Assembly (NCBI GenBank): GCA_900542835.1
Contig: UQPB01000018.1
Span: forward strand, 1 to 62,424
Length of the DNA stretch: 62,424 nt
Origin: an uncultured Pelosinus sp.
GTDB lineage: Bacteria; Bacillota; Negativicutes; Sporomusales; Acetonemataceae
Reading direction: 5' to 3'
This document shows positions 53,026 through 61,798 of the stretch, piece by piece. Numbering within the stretch: position 1 is the stretch's first letter; each line of letters opens with the position of its first letter. The notes under the pieces are model-generated. The model ran no database searches. It saw nothing but the letters and a program-made list of their open reading frames with translations, and was not told the DNA's origin. A program made the position numbers and the translations under genes.

Positions 53026-54189
53026 CTATGCATTCCGAATAACCGCCTGCATCTTCCCCATTGCCTCGCTGGTAATGCCGGGCAACACGTGACTATACGT
53101 ATCAAGCGTAACACCGATGGTGCTATGCCCCAAAATCTCCTGAACCACCTTCGCGTGCACATCCTGTTTTAACATCATCGTCGCAAAGGTATGCCGGAGG
53201 TCATGTATCCGAAAATGGGGCAGCTCTGCCTTTGTAAGTAATGCATGAAACCGATTATCCAAAACATCCGGATATAACGGCATGCCGTCTTCGCGGCAAA
53301 AAACCATTAGTTGGTTGGCATATAAATCTCCTAATTTAGCTTTCTCAATGTCCTGCCGATTTTTATGCTGCCTCAATTCTTCAAGCACATCCTCATGAAG
53401 CGATACCAATCTTTGCGACTTGGCGGTTTTGGTAGGATGAAATTTAGCCTGCTCAGTGTTTGTTTTCACCAAACTCCGCTGCACATGCAATGTTCCCGCC
53501 TCCATATCAATATCAGACCACTTTAGCCCCAAAAGCTCACCTCTTCTAAGGCCGGTTGATATCAACAAGTAGAAGGCCACAAATAGCCTGTCGTTTTTAC
53601 TGGCAATGAGAAATTGCCGGATTTGCTCCTCATTCATTGGCTGTATTTCCCTACCAACCTTTCTGGGTACAGTCGCAGCATCAGCAGCGTTAACGGAAAG
53701 CATTTTTTCCCTGATTGCCTGCTTCAGAGAAGAGCTACACACTAAATGTATCAAGCCAACCGTCTTGGCGGATAACCCGCCTTTTTTGTCGTTTCTTCCA
53801 TTATCCAACTTCTGATTGTATAAACGTTGAAGATTGCTGGTTTGTAACCTGGTTAACCGAATTTGACCAATCAACGGCTTTATATGTATTCGTGCTATGG
53901 TTTCGTAATTTTCCCATGTCGTTAATCGGCTATGCCGTTTAATGTGGTTTTCCAACCAATAATCAAGCCACTCTCCAAACGTGATTTTGCCGCTGGCTGG
54001 ACTAACACCTTTCTCTAGATCCTTGATGATTAGTTTCAATTTCTCCCTGGCCTCTTTAGCGGTCTTACCATATACGGAAGGTCTATATTGCCTGCCTGTC
54101 GCGGAATCCGTGTACCTAACCCTTCCTTGCCAACGTCCGTCACTAAGCTGAACAATACTGCCTTCGCCGTGACCTCTTTTACTTGCCAT
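53026..54189 (-). CDS. int: Tyrosine-type site-specific integrase
   Basis: 387 residues: an N-terminal AP2-like arm-binding segment (about 1-60), a SAM-like core-binding domain (about 70-165) and a catalytic domain. The catalytic set is R215 (STGLRRGE), H329-R332 (IHDLRHTFAT), H355 (LGHS) and Y365 (TLDTYSHV). It is typical of Tn916/phage integrases of Firmicutes that use tRNA 3' ends, consistent with the tRNA fragment at 44161-44199. The restriction operon lies between it and that end. Confidence 0.95.
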   Translation of the reverse strand: MASKRGHGEGSIVQLSDGRWQGRVRYTDSATGRQYRPSVYGKTAKEAREKLKLIIKDLEKGVSPASGKITFGEWLDYWLENHIKRHSRLTTWENYETIARIHIKPLIGQIRLTRLQTSNLQRLYNQKLDNGRNDKKGGLSAKTVGLIHLVCSSSLKQAIREKMLSVNAADAATVPRKVGREIQPMNEEQIRQFLIASKNDRLFVAFYLLISTGLRRGELLGLKWSDIDMEAGTLHVQRSLVKTNTEQAKFHPTKTAKSQRLVSLHEDVLEELRQHKNRQDIEKAKLGDLYANQLMVFCREDGMPLYPDVLDNRFHALLTKAELPHFRIHDLRHTFATMMLKQDVHAKVVQEILGHSTIGVTLDTYSHVLPGITSEAMGKMQAVIRNA

Positions 54190-54226
54190 GCTTTTTTCCG
54201 ACTCCTCTATGTAGTAATAAGTGACT

Positions 54227-54260
54227 GAAGATGGTGCCGTCAGTCGCGAGCACCACCTTC
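54227..54260 (-). other. Hairpin between the xis-like gene and the integrase
   Basis: GAAGATGGTGC (54227-54237) pairs with GCACCACCTTC (54250-54260), 11 positions with one mismatch and a 12-base loop. No U-run. It could regulate read-through into int. Confidence 0.55.
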
Positions 54261-54290
54261 ATACACTCTCACATTGCTTATACCAATTGA

Positions 54291-54485
54291 TTAGAAACCT
54301 CTATGCCGTTCAAGCCAAGCGAGCAACTTATCCCTGATAATTCTCACTTTCCCTCCGACAATAACCGCCGGGAACTCTTCTTGTTTAGCAATTTTATAGA
54401 TAGCCGCTTTACCTGTACGCAAAAACGCTGCTGTTTGCGTAACATCCATCATTGCGGGATAATCTGTTAAATTATGATGTTCCAT
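54291..54485 (-). CDS. AlpA/excisionase-like HTH protein
   Basis: 64 residues with a MerR-like HTH_17 fold: VTQTAAFLRTGKAAIYKIAKQEEF followed by a short beta wing GGKVRIIRDKLLAWLERH. It is placed immediately before int, the usual position of a recombination directionality factor. Either an excisionase or an AlpA-type activator of int. Confidence 0.8.
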   Translation of the reverse strand: MEHHNLTDYPAMMDVTQTAAFLRTGKAAIYKIAKQEEFPAVIVGGKVRIIRDKLLAWLERHRGF

Positions 54486-54573
54486 ATTGTTTACCTCGCT
54501 ATTTTTTTGTTGATCGGAGATTTGTTTACAAATTCATTTTATACAAAGTATGATTTCGTTTATAAGAACTATA

Positions 54574-55134
54574 TTATTCAGATTCCGTCCTATTCTCACA
54601 AGACTCTTCGTTCTCTTCAAAATCAATATAGTTTTCCGGGTTGTCTTTCATATCCCGAAAAGCCTCCCAAACTAGTTGAGGTCTCATTCTGATCGCATAC
54701 ATCATTTGCGCCTGAGGATCGACGGAAGGCTGAGAAAACAGCAGTTCTCCGACGTACTGCTCAGCCATTTTTGTAATGATTTCATCCACATTCGAGCTCC
54801 CGCGAGGACCGGAAACGCGGCCATAAATATTTGTCGCTTTTAGAACTTCGACCGCGACTTTACGGTCACCATCAGCTAACGCTTCTTCCATCACATCAAT
54901 AGCTTTCGATACCATTCCTCTAAGCCGTTCATGCGCATCGTCCCAATTTTCCTTACGTCTGACATTCAACTGACTGACGAAATATGGATTATTTTTCCAT
55001 CGCGTAACAGTATGTCGACTAACTCCTAATGTCTCAGATACCTTGCACACCCCTTGTCCTGAAGCAAGCAGGTCTATAGCATTGAGTTGTGTTATGCTAA
55101 GCTCGGAAGGGTGCTTTTTGGTGCTTTTGGGCAA
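54574..55134 (-). CDS. Terminase-small-subunit-like HTH protein
   Basis: 186 residues if started at TTG 55134 (AGGTGATT close upstream; no good ATG). The N-terminal half is a homeodomain-like HTH (TQLNAIDLLASGQGVCKVSETLGVSRHTVTRW), as in phBC6A51-type proteins and phage TerS. The middle has a helical region (MVSKAIDVMEEALADGDRKVAVEVLKA) of the kind used for TerS ring assembly. The tail is acidic. No large terminase is in view. A transcriptional regulator is the alternative. Confidence 0.6.
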   Translation of the reverse strand: MPKSTKKHPSELSITQLNAIDLLASGQGVCKVSETLGVSRHTVTRWKNNPYFVSQLNVRRKENWDDAHERLRGMVSKAIDVMEEALADGDRKVAVEVLKATNIYGRVSGPRGSSNVDEIITKMAEQYVGELLFSQPSVDPQAQMMYAIRMRPQLVWEAFRDMKDNPENYIDFEENEESCENRTESE

Positions 55135-55147
55135 AAGAATCACCTGC

Positions 55148-55447
55148 CTAATCCAAATCCGCCACACCTTCGTCAGACCACGGCAGATGAGGATTTATTT
55201 CTATATGAATGGTAGGCAAAGGATCACACGAAGGCTGTCTCATAACAATATTGAATATACCATCGCCGTCATTCTGTAATTTTGCTCCTTGATTAGCCAG
55301 CCACGTAAGGCATTGATACAATTCTGGAAAACCTTCCCGTATTGGAAAAAGTAGCCCTAACCATTCTTCCGGTATCATAGGTTTGCTGGCCAGTTTTTCC
55401 GGCTTATGGGTAAAGGTTAATGTGGCTAATTTATCTTTTATGGACAA
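55148..55447 (-). CDS. Hypothetical protein of the replication module
   Basis: 99 residues from a TTG at 55447 with AGAGGTG 6 bases upstream; a longer form from 55480 is possible. Mixed alpha/beta, no membrane segment, acidic C terminus (HLPWSDEGVADLD). I do not recognise a family. It ends 13 bases before the terminase-like gene and follows the primase gene, so it is probably co-transcribed with both. Confidence 0.55.
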   Translation of the reverse strand: MSIKDKLATLTFTHKPEKLASKPMIPEEWLGLLFPIREGFPELYQCLTWLANQGAKLQNDGDGIFNIVMRQPSCDPLPTIHIEINPHLPWSDEGVADLD

Positions 55448-55539
55448 TTGAAGCACCTCTTGTTTATGTAATAATGTCATAACAACAAACTTATTTTATT
55501 GCGAATGGTTCGTAATAAATATTGATACTTTTTGCTGCG

Positions 55540-55665
55540 TAATAATGTAATAAGCAACTTGTTAACAATGATTATTCTACAAAATTAGTTCTAGTAGAAA
55601 CATCAATTTACTTGATTATTAGCTTTACTTATTACACATACATTATTACATTATTACATTATTAC
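55540..55665. repeat. CATTATTA iterons, candidate replication origin
   Basis: Three tandem perfect copies of CATTATTA (55641-55664) plus inverted copies TAATAATG and near-copy TAATAAGC at 55540-55555, in a very AT-rich gap just downstream of the primase-helicase gene. Iterons beside a primase-helicase are a common origin layout in plasmids and phage satellites. Functional assignment is inferred. Confidence 0.55.
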
Positions 55666-55736
55666 GGTCAGCATTATTTAATGATCCCTATGAGATTAGC
55701 ATTGTAATAGATCTGTAATAAATTACAGTACCACTA

Positions 55737-58595
55737 TTACACAGAAAGCGGCATCCTAATTTCAACCACTGTAACAGTCTCTCTAAGGGGATTTCTCTTG
55801 CTCTTATAGTCAACAGTTCTCCCTTTTGAATTGACATGGGGTATCAACCACTGATGTTGCTGAAAATCTGCCTTAACCCTATCAGAATTGAAGCCACCGT
55901 CTTTCATTGCTCTGGAGAATGTTCCAGAATTTATAAATATCGTATTCGCGTTTTCCACCCACCCATATGCATATGCATAATCGGGACTAAACTGCCTAAC
56001 ATTCTCTTGCTTCCATGACTGAAAGTATCTCATTGCACGTTTCGCTTCGTCAGATTCTTCCGTCGTTTCTAACTTATTAGCAATATAGTCAAGCATCTTC
56101 CAGCAATCAGCTACGGCGCTTTCTTCGTTGTCACCGAATATCCATTGCGCTATTAGTATATCTGTAAGTCCGATAAGGGCCAGAGCACTGAGATGGCTGC
56201 CCATTAAGCCTGCGGCTTCTGCTTGTAGTTTTTCAAGAATAGCATCATAGTCAGTTTGAAGATTGGGATATCCAATAATTTTTTCGATAAACACAAGACC
56301 CGCTGTACCATGCAACGTTTCCAATTGCTGGTGTAGTCTTGCCCCATAACTTTCTTCTACTACCCGTTCCACATGTAACTCCAGAACTCTGCTTTTTACT
56401 CCTGTCGAGGAGTTCTCCGCCGAGATGGGATGTTCGCCCGTACTTATTGCTAAAGTATTCCAGGTGCGACAATTAGCCAATCCACCTTGTTTAGCACCGC
56501 GAGTTTTCCCCTTACCTTCACCCAGCATATACATCAAGGATTCCACGAAACCTTGACCTTTGGCTACTATCTGTTTTTCATCAATAACAAGCGGTAAGTT
56601 GGTTAAGAAGCCAAGTTGCTGTTCAAGGCCCACTTTTGTCGTATTAAAAGTCATCATGCTATCAGTCGGTTTTCCCCATACAGATAATGCCGCCTTAGCT
56701 ATTGCCGATTTGCCGCCTCGACTATCACCCCAAATATGAATCGCGAAGTTTCTATGCCCTAATCGTTCTACCAGAGGAGCGGCAAATCCGGCCGCTAAAA
56801 CAAATCGACTGACAGGCTGTTGTCGTATCTCCTGAACAAGTGCCCCCCAATCCGGAAGGCTCCCAGATGGTCTAAATGCCTTTGCTAAACTAGCGTTTCC
56901 CCCGTCTACATCAAGGACTGCTTTTGTTATGAACGGAACAAATTCATTTTCGTTAATCCAACCTAACCGATCTATAGTAAAAATGAGCGGAATATCATTC
57001 ATTTTCTCAACATCAGCCAGATAATTTACTAATGATTTCGCATTTTCACTAGTTACAGACACTCCGTATTTCGCTAATTCAGTTATTTTTGAACTGGAGC
57101 ATATCATGCTTCGTTCCGCACGGATGGTTTGCCATTCATTATCCCGGTTGTATAACAGATCAACCTTCTCCGTCTTATCTTCTAAATTCTTATAGCGAGT
57201 AGCAATAGTGATTGGCGTGGGACAGATCTCTTTTCTACCGTCTTTCGTCCAAGCTTGAATCCCCTGCGGAGTAACTGACCAATTCTCACTTGTTGAAAAT
57301 TCATACGTTAAACTTGCAAAGATACCTGCTGGTGATTGCCGCTTATTAGCTCGTCTACAATAGTCATCTACTGCAGCTTCTAGATACTTTACGGGCACCT
57401 TCTTATCCTTTAATGTGGTCAAGGTGCTTCCGTACGCGGCTTTATCGTGGCTCTTCAGTGCTCCCAGTGCCCCAATGTATTCAGCATCAAACACCTTAGC
57501 GGGGTCTATTGCAAGATCGCGAGGTAACTTTGCCAGTACACTTTTAGCTTTATGCACTACCGAAGTCGCTAATACAGCAGGAGCCTTGACACCACAACCA
57601 TCGGTTGGGCATCCGTCGAAGCGAAGCTGATCACGAATATGTGCGCATGTTTGGGGACTACACGATAAACAATGATCAATCTTCTTATTTGTTTCATCTT
57701 CGGAATAGTTCGTATAGGATCTGCTAAATTGATGAATCAAGTCACTGCCGCTATTAGACCGGCAAAGATTACTTACCATTGCGAACCACTCCGGCTCTGG
57801 TAAATTCATAGCATGATCTCTGCAATGTTGAATAAAGGCACAATGATCAACAAGAAGCTGCGCATCACCCGAAAGATTATCTCTAGCCACGGAAGAGCGT
57901 TGCTGCACGTCATTCCTATCATGCAAATATGACTTAAAGTCACTCACTTGGTATAGTTGCTCATCATGACACTCTAAGATTTCCACTTTAACCGCATGTG
58001 CAGGATTTTTGTAGTTGAATGTACCTGGCACCCGCAACACTCGTGTTAAGTCCGCTGTATTATCAAACTTCCAACCTTTTTCTGCGCCTTCCGCTCTAAT
58101 TGCTGCTTGAAACCCATCTGATAATGCTTGTGCACGATCTCTATCAGTGGCATCGGTGAAATACCACGGCGTTTCAAACAGCCAATACACGTGAAGACCA
58201 TTCGCCGATTTAACTAACATCGTTGGCTTTAGTTTAAGAGTGTTAATCCAAGCCACAGCTTCTTCCTGTGACTGAGGGAGTTGTGTTTCCTTATGGGCAG
58301 TCGCTTGCACGTCAATATCAGCCCACAGGCAGGTAATACCGATAATATCGTCATATTTCCCCCGCCGAGAGGAGTCAAGGCGGGTTTCCCTAATACCAAG
58401 CCCAAAATATGCATCTTGCCCACGTTCAGACATTCTTAGTGCATAGTCAAACGCGTCATTACTACTCGATATGGGAAACCACTCTGTATGCTTATAACTA
58501 TCCTTTTTGCACCAGATAGTTAGCCAACCTTCCTGGCAGTCACCAAACACCTTAATAAACTGAGTCTTACAGTTATCGTTTTTGTTCATAGACAT
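55737..58595 (-). CDS. Primase-helicase with C-terminal DUF927 ATPase
   Basis: 952 residues. About 60-220 resembles the RepB/archaeo-eukaryotic-type primase: ITCLWADIDVQ supplies the metal-binding acids and SANGLHVYWLF the conserved histidine. A cysteine cluster (CLSCSPQTC, then CPTDGC, about 315-345) may be a zinc site. About 480-850 is a DUF927 ATPase with Walker A GDSRGGKSAIAK and LVIDEKQ. It is probably the replication initiator of the element. ATG at 58589 has better spacing from GAGGT than the ATG at 58595. Confidence 0.85.
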   Translation of the reverse strand: MSMNKNDNCKTQFIKVFGDCQEGWLTIWCKKDSYKHTEWFPISSSNDAFDYALRMSERGQDAYFGLGIRETRLDSSRRGKYDDIIGITCLWADIDVQATAHKETQLPQSQEEAVAWINTLKLKPTMLVKSANGLHVYWLFETPWYFTDATDRDRAQALSDGFQAAIRAEGAEKGWKFDNTADLTRVLRVPGTFNYKNPAHAVKVEILECHDEQLYQVSDFKSYLHDRNDVQQRSSVARDNLSGDAQLLVDHCAFIQHCRDHAMNLPEPEWFAMVSNLCRSNSGSDLIHQFSRSYTNYSEDETNKKIDHCLSCSPQTCAHIRDQLRFDGCPTDGCGVKAPAVLATSVVHKAKSVLAKLPRDLAIDPAKVFDAEYIGALGALKSHDKAAYGSTLTTLKDKKVPVKYLEAAVDDYCRRANKRQSPAGIFASLTYEFSTSENWSVTPQGIQAWTKDGRKEICPTPITIATRYKNLEDKTEKVDLLYNRDNEWQTIRAERSMICSSSKITELAKYGVSVTSENAKSLVNYLADVEKMNDIPLIFTIDRLGWINENEFVPFITKAVLDVDGGNASLAKAFRPSGSLPDWGALVQEIRQQPVSRFVLAAGFAAPLVERLGHRNFAIHIWGDSRGGKSAIAKAALSVWGKPTDSMMTFNTTKVGLEQQLGFLTNLPLVIDEKQIVAKGQGFVESLMYMLGEGKGKTRGAKQGGLANCRTWNTLAISTGEHPISAENSSTGVKSRVLELHVERVVEESYGARLHQQLETLHGTAGLVFIEKIIGYPNLQTDYDAILEKLQAEAAGLMGSHLSALALIGLTDILIAQWIFGDNEESAVADCWKMLDYIANKLETTEESDEAKRAMRYFQSWKQENVRQFSPDYAYAYGWVENANTIFINSGTFSRAMKDGGFNSDRVKADFQQHQWLIPHVNSKGRTVDYKSKRNPLRETVTVVEIRMPLSV

Positions 58596-58638
58596 TACCT
58601 CTTTTTTAGATTCTAGCTCTCTTGCGAGATCACAAGGT

Positions 58639-58832
58639 GCTTCTACTATCTAATATACCTATTTTTTGATGGTAAAGTTTTACATTCACACTCGAAAAAA
58701 TACGAATTCTCTCTATTGCTCAATTCTATCGAATGAAATATTTTTTTGATGCTCACACTTCTCTTTAAGATTTGAAACATGCTTCTACTATCTAGTTATA
58801 CCTAGTTTTTTTTTGTGGTAAAGTCTTACACT
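58639..58832. repeat. Pair of imperfect direct repeats of about 45 bp
   Basis: Copy 1 (58639-58684) and copy 2 (58781-58832) share GCTTCTACTATCTA, then (T)ATACCTA, a T-run and TGGTAAAGT(T/C)TTACA. On the minus strand each reads TTTACC...A-tract...GGTATA, so both may be promoters with the same operator. Copy 1 is about 45 bases before the primase start. Confidence 0.75.
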
Positions 58833-58836
58833 TATG

Positions 58837-58859
58837 CTAAAAAAGGCCCATTCGGGCCT
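58837..58859 (-). terminator. Terminator of radC
   Basis: AAGGCCC/GGGCCTT stem with a GAAT loop, followed on the minus strand by TTTTAG, 14 bases beyond the radC stop. Confidence 0.88.
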
Positions 58860-58872
58860 TGGAATAACGTCG

Positions 58873-59478
58873 TCAATTAATAATTCCTATTGCTTTTAAA
58901 CTAGCATACTTTCCACCTGCTCCGACAATGAGATGATCTAAAACCGTAATTTGCAAAACCTTTCCCGCTTCCACTAATAGTTTTGTCAGATCAATATCCT
59001 CCCTGCTTGGTGTTGAGTCGCCAGATGGGTGATTATGCACTAGAATGCAACTAGCACAGGATTGCTTAATCAATGATCGAAAAGTCTCACGGGGGTGCAC
59101 GAGACTGGCGTTTAGGATTCCAACAGAAACATCTTCTTTGAAAACCACGGTATTTTTAGTCGTGAGCCCTATGACAACGAATTTCTCAATCTGTAAGAAT
59201 TCCAACTCTCTGCGAACAAACTTAAACGCGTCTTCCGCACAGATTATTTTGGGGTTCCGGTTTAAATCCCCTGTATATGCTTCTTTTGCAAATTCCACTA
59301 TCGCTTTAATTTGCCTGGCTTTCTTATCGCCAATCCCCTTGATTAGGCGTAACTCCGCCTCACTGACATTCATCATCTGCCGTACTGACGCATATTCTGC
59401 TGCCAATGCATTTACTATACAACTATCCGCACGTTCACATAGGCATAGAGCAAGCAATTCCTTTATATTAGAACTCAT
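58873..59478 (-). CDS. radC: RadC/JAB-domain protein
   Basis: 201 residues from MSSNIKELLAL. The helix-hairpin-helix-like segment AELRLIKGIGDKKARQIKAIVE is followed by a JAMM metalloprotease-like domain with VHNHPSGDSTPSREDID (HxH...D). RadC proteins are frequent on mobile elements next to integrases and restriction systems; an older role in DNA repair is not supported. An AAGGGGG site is about 9 bases upstream. Confidence 0.9.
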   Translation of the reverse strand: MSSNIKELLALCLCERADSCIVNALAAEYASVRQMMNVSEAELRLIKGIGDKKARQIKAIVEFAKEAYTGDLNRNPKIICAEDAFKFVRRELEFLQIEKFVVIGLTTKNTVVFKEDVSVGILNASLVHPRETFRSLIKQSCASCILVHNHPSGDSTPSREDIDLTKLLVEAGKVLQITVLDHLIVGAGGKYASLKAIGIIN

Positions 59479-59506
59479 ACCACCAATCCCCCTTAACAAA
59501 CCAGCC

Positions 59507-59535
59507 AGCCTTGTACGTCAGGCTGGCTGATTGTT
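59507..59535 (-). terminator. Terminator-like hairpin upstream of radC
   Basis: CAGCCAGCC/GGCTGGCTG arms on the minus strand followed by GTTTGTT. It lies between the 25-residue micro-ORF and radC, so it may end or attenuate transcription into radC. Confidence 0.65.
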
Positions 59536-59545
59536 TGTTTATTCG

Positions 59546-59623
59546 TTAAGAGCTTTTTCCTCGACCTAATAGAAACTCAATAAACTCAGCCAGCAACCGT
59601 AGCAGAGATTGAGCCTGGGACAT
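59546..59623 (-). CDS. 25-residue hydrophobic/amphipathic micro-ORF
   Basis: ATG at 59623 with AAGGGGG 7 bases upstream. The product has a helix-forming core (LLRLLAEFIEFLLGRGK) with hydrophobic residues on one face and a basic end. It is bounded by terminator-like hairpins on both sides, so it may have its own transcript. The function is unknown. Membrane-active peptides such as type I toxins look similar in size. Confidence 0.45.
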   Translation of the reverse strand: MSQAQSLLRLLAEFIEFLLGRGKSS

Positions 59624-59646
59624 GTGGACACCCCCTTATTATGAAA

Positions 59647-59678
59647 TGAAAAAACCCGCCAAATTCGGCGAGTTTTAG
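59647..59678 (-). terminator. Terminator of the OB-like membrane protein gene
   Basis: CTCGCC/GGCGGG stem around GAATTT, then TTTTTT on the minus strand. Confidence 0.82.
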
Positions 59679-59772
59679 GAATATATATTCTTCTTTCCAT
59701 ATTGCTTATACCAAAACTAAAAGCTACTTATTATCCGAAGTGATCAAGGTCGTAATATATAACTCACAAGCA

Positions 59773-60210
59773 TTATTTGACTATTACACAATTTACAAGA
59801 ACCACATCTCCATCGATGTCTCTCTTTAGTAGCCTACCTTTAATCCGTACATAATTATCTTTGGATAATTTTTTCAAATCATTTACATAAATATCACGAA
59901 TTTCACATCTAATCCTACTAGTATCAAATGTATATAATGAAACATAGTACCACTCGGGGGCATTTTTATATTGGCCGATATAAGCAACTTGTCCGTGTAC
60001 GGTTACAATTCTACCGACATAGTCTTTTGCCTGCAATTGATTATAAGTCATAACTCTAAATAATTGGTTAGTACTAAAAGTATAGCGCGCAGCAGCCCTT
60101 TCATCGTTCAGTGTATCCTGTAATGCAGCCTCTTCAATAAAAATATTAATAAATACAGCTAATAAAAGTAACATACCTACTGCAATTGCTATTTTCTTCT
60201 TTGTTGACAT
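59773..60210 (-). CDS. Membrane-anchored OB-fold-like (tRNA_anti-like) protein
   Basis: 145 residues from MSTKKKIAIAVGMLL, with AAGGGGGATATCT before the ATG. One N-terminal helix (about 6-25) anchors an outward-facing domain. VGRIVTVHGQVAYIG and YVRIKGRLLKRDIDGDVVLVNCVIV resemble the tRNA_anti-like OB-fold family. No enzyme motif. Function unknown. Confidence 0.6.
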   Translation of the reverse strand: MSTKKKIAIAVGMLLLLAVFINIFIEEAALQDTLNDERAAARYTFSTNQLFRVMTYNQLQAKDYVGRIVTVHGQVAYIGQYKNAPEWYYVSLYTFDTSRIRCEIRDIYVNDLKKLSKDNYVRIKGRLLKRDIDGDVVLVNCVIVK

Positions 60211-60333
60211 AGATATCCCCCTTAATTTATTGAAATACAAATATCCACACTATTCTTATGACAAAATCAATTAAACCTCTTTGGAATACTCTCTCTTTTC
60301 ATCACCGAGCGGAATCATAGCAACTAAAAACCC

Positions 60334-60414
60334 CTAACCAACCTCTAACCTTCCACGCCCCTCTGCCCATATACTAAGTACAATTAAGCAAAATATCCAA
60401 AGAAGCATTTCCAT
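60334..60414 (-). CDS. 26-residue single-helix membrane micro-ORF
   Basis: GGGAGGT precedes the ATG at 60414 by 7 bases. Residues 3-17 (MLLWIFCLIVLSIWA) are a membrane helix, followed by a short charged tail (EGRGRLEVG). It stands alone in a 366-base gap between the EcsC remnant and the OB-like gene. A membrane micropeptide or type I toxin-like peptide is possible. The rest of the gap shows nothing further. Confidence 0.45.
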   Translation of the reverse strand: MEMLLWIFCLIVLSIWAEGRGRLEVG

Positions 60415-60606
60415 CTCGATTACCTCCCATAAGAGCTAGTAAACAATTAGTCCCTCAAATTCATAAAAATATTCTTTTGCTTTTACCTTCGTTACTCGCA
60501 GAGTTTTCAAATGTATCAACAATTTCTTGGGTAGGACAGTACATCATCTAAGAATCTCGATGCCACAATGATTATGAAGAGATATAGTAGCCTTTCATTG
60601 TGTATC

Positions 60607-61431
60607 CTAAATATCAATTATCTTTTGATTCTCCACAAGCCAACGCTCCTGGTAAGCTCTCTTAGCCGCCCAGCTAACCTCATTTAAATACCAGCCGTTC
60701 ACGGAACCACCAATTACGGCCCCAATAAAGGGAATAGCAGCTAATGCTTTCCTCTTTGTGATATTAATACCAAGCTGTTTCGCAATCTTCCTTATTGCCA
60801 TAACACTTGCTTCCTTCCCTGCCTGCCTAGCTGCTACTGTTTCGATATGTTTCCATGTTTGCTTAAGTAACATCTGTTCTATACTTTTGAGATAAAGCAG
60901 TGCAAAACTTTTTTCTTCAATCGTATTCGCTCCTGATGCTGCTAAAATACCTAGTATAAACTGCTTATCTTCCTCACTGTCAGCCTCATATCCATAACAA
61001 AGTCCAATTTTATGTACTGTTCGCAATGCTAAAGTGATCGTAGCCGGAATATCAACTATCATTCCCGGAAGACCAAATACTCCAGTTCCACCACCTTCTA
61101 CTACTGCAAAGCCGATAGCCCAATTATGTACGTTGTCAGCCAATTTATCTGATATCGCTAAGTCTTTGTAGCGGAGGTCTGATATACAATCACAACAAGC
61201 TTCTCTTATGATGTCATCCTTGCTTGCCAATAACTGACCTGTTGAATTTGCAAAGTCCAATGCACCTACAATAGCTTTTTGAGGTACCGCCTTTTTTACC
61301 AGCCATTACATGGGTTCAACAAATATACCCAATGATTGGCTAATAACTCCAGGTTCTTCCTGCTTCCACTTACGGATAGCTGCAACCTGGGAGTTCTCAT
61401 ACATTGTTACCGGTTTAAAGTAGTCAGCCAT
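60607..61431 (-). pseudogene. EcsC-family protein interrupted by an in-frame stop
   Basis: A continuous frame runs from ATG 61431 (AGGGGG upstream) to 60607, except for one TAA at 61306-61308 (codon 42). Both sides read as one EcsC-family protein of about 274 residues: WKQEEPGVISQSLG before the stop, and WLVKKAVPQKAIVGALDFAN, GVFGLPGMIVDIPATITLALR and IPFIGAVIGGSVNGWYL after it. It is a nonsense mutant or a sequencing error. No good internal restart is seen. EcsC function is unknown. Confidence 0.85.
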
Positions 61432-61798
61432 TCAAAAATCCCCCTCATATTCTTTGTGCAACAAACAGGCACAGTAGCATAACGCTAAAGTAACAGCATA
61501 AAAAAATCAAATAGACGAATTGAAAAATTCAAGCAACTTTAAGAATTTCGCGCTGCATAGCCAATGACAACGTTCACAACTAATTTTTAAGACATAATGT
61601 CTTTTGCAACACTCGGTAAAATAACAAGGGGAGTATCCGCAAAGCAATCTGGTTCAATCACCCGACACAGTTTCTATTGTCATTTTGTCAATTATTCAAC
61701 GATAATAATCTTCATTCCTGCATAATCTTGTCTTATCGTCAACTTTATTTCTTCCCTTCTCACTACCCGCTATCATAGGGGTAAGGGAGCGTGGACGT
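61432..61798. other. Divergent regulatory region between the EcsC and XRE genes
   Basis: About 370 bases with no gene. A short palindrome TTGAA-AAA-TTCAA (61520-61532) could be an operator for the XRE repressor. Both flanking genes read outward from here, so it should hold two promoters; none matches consensus well. Confidence 0.45.

Noticed and set aside
55641..55664. CRISPR array
   Set aside because: The repeats are 8 bp, directly contiguous and without spacers; no cas genes are nearby.
59700..59713. ATTGCTTATACCA shared with 54273-54285
   Set aside because: A 13-base match in AT-rich DNA can be chance or a shared -10 element; not enough for a repeat call.
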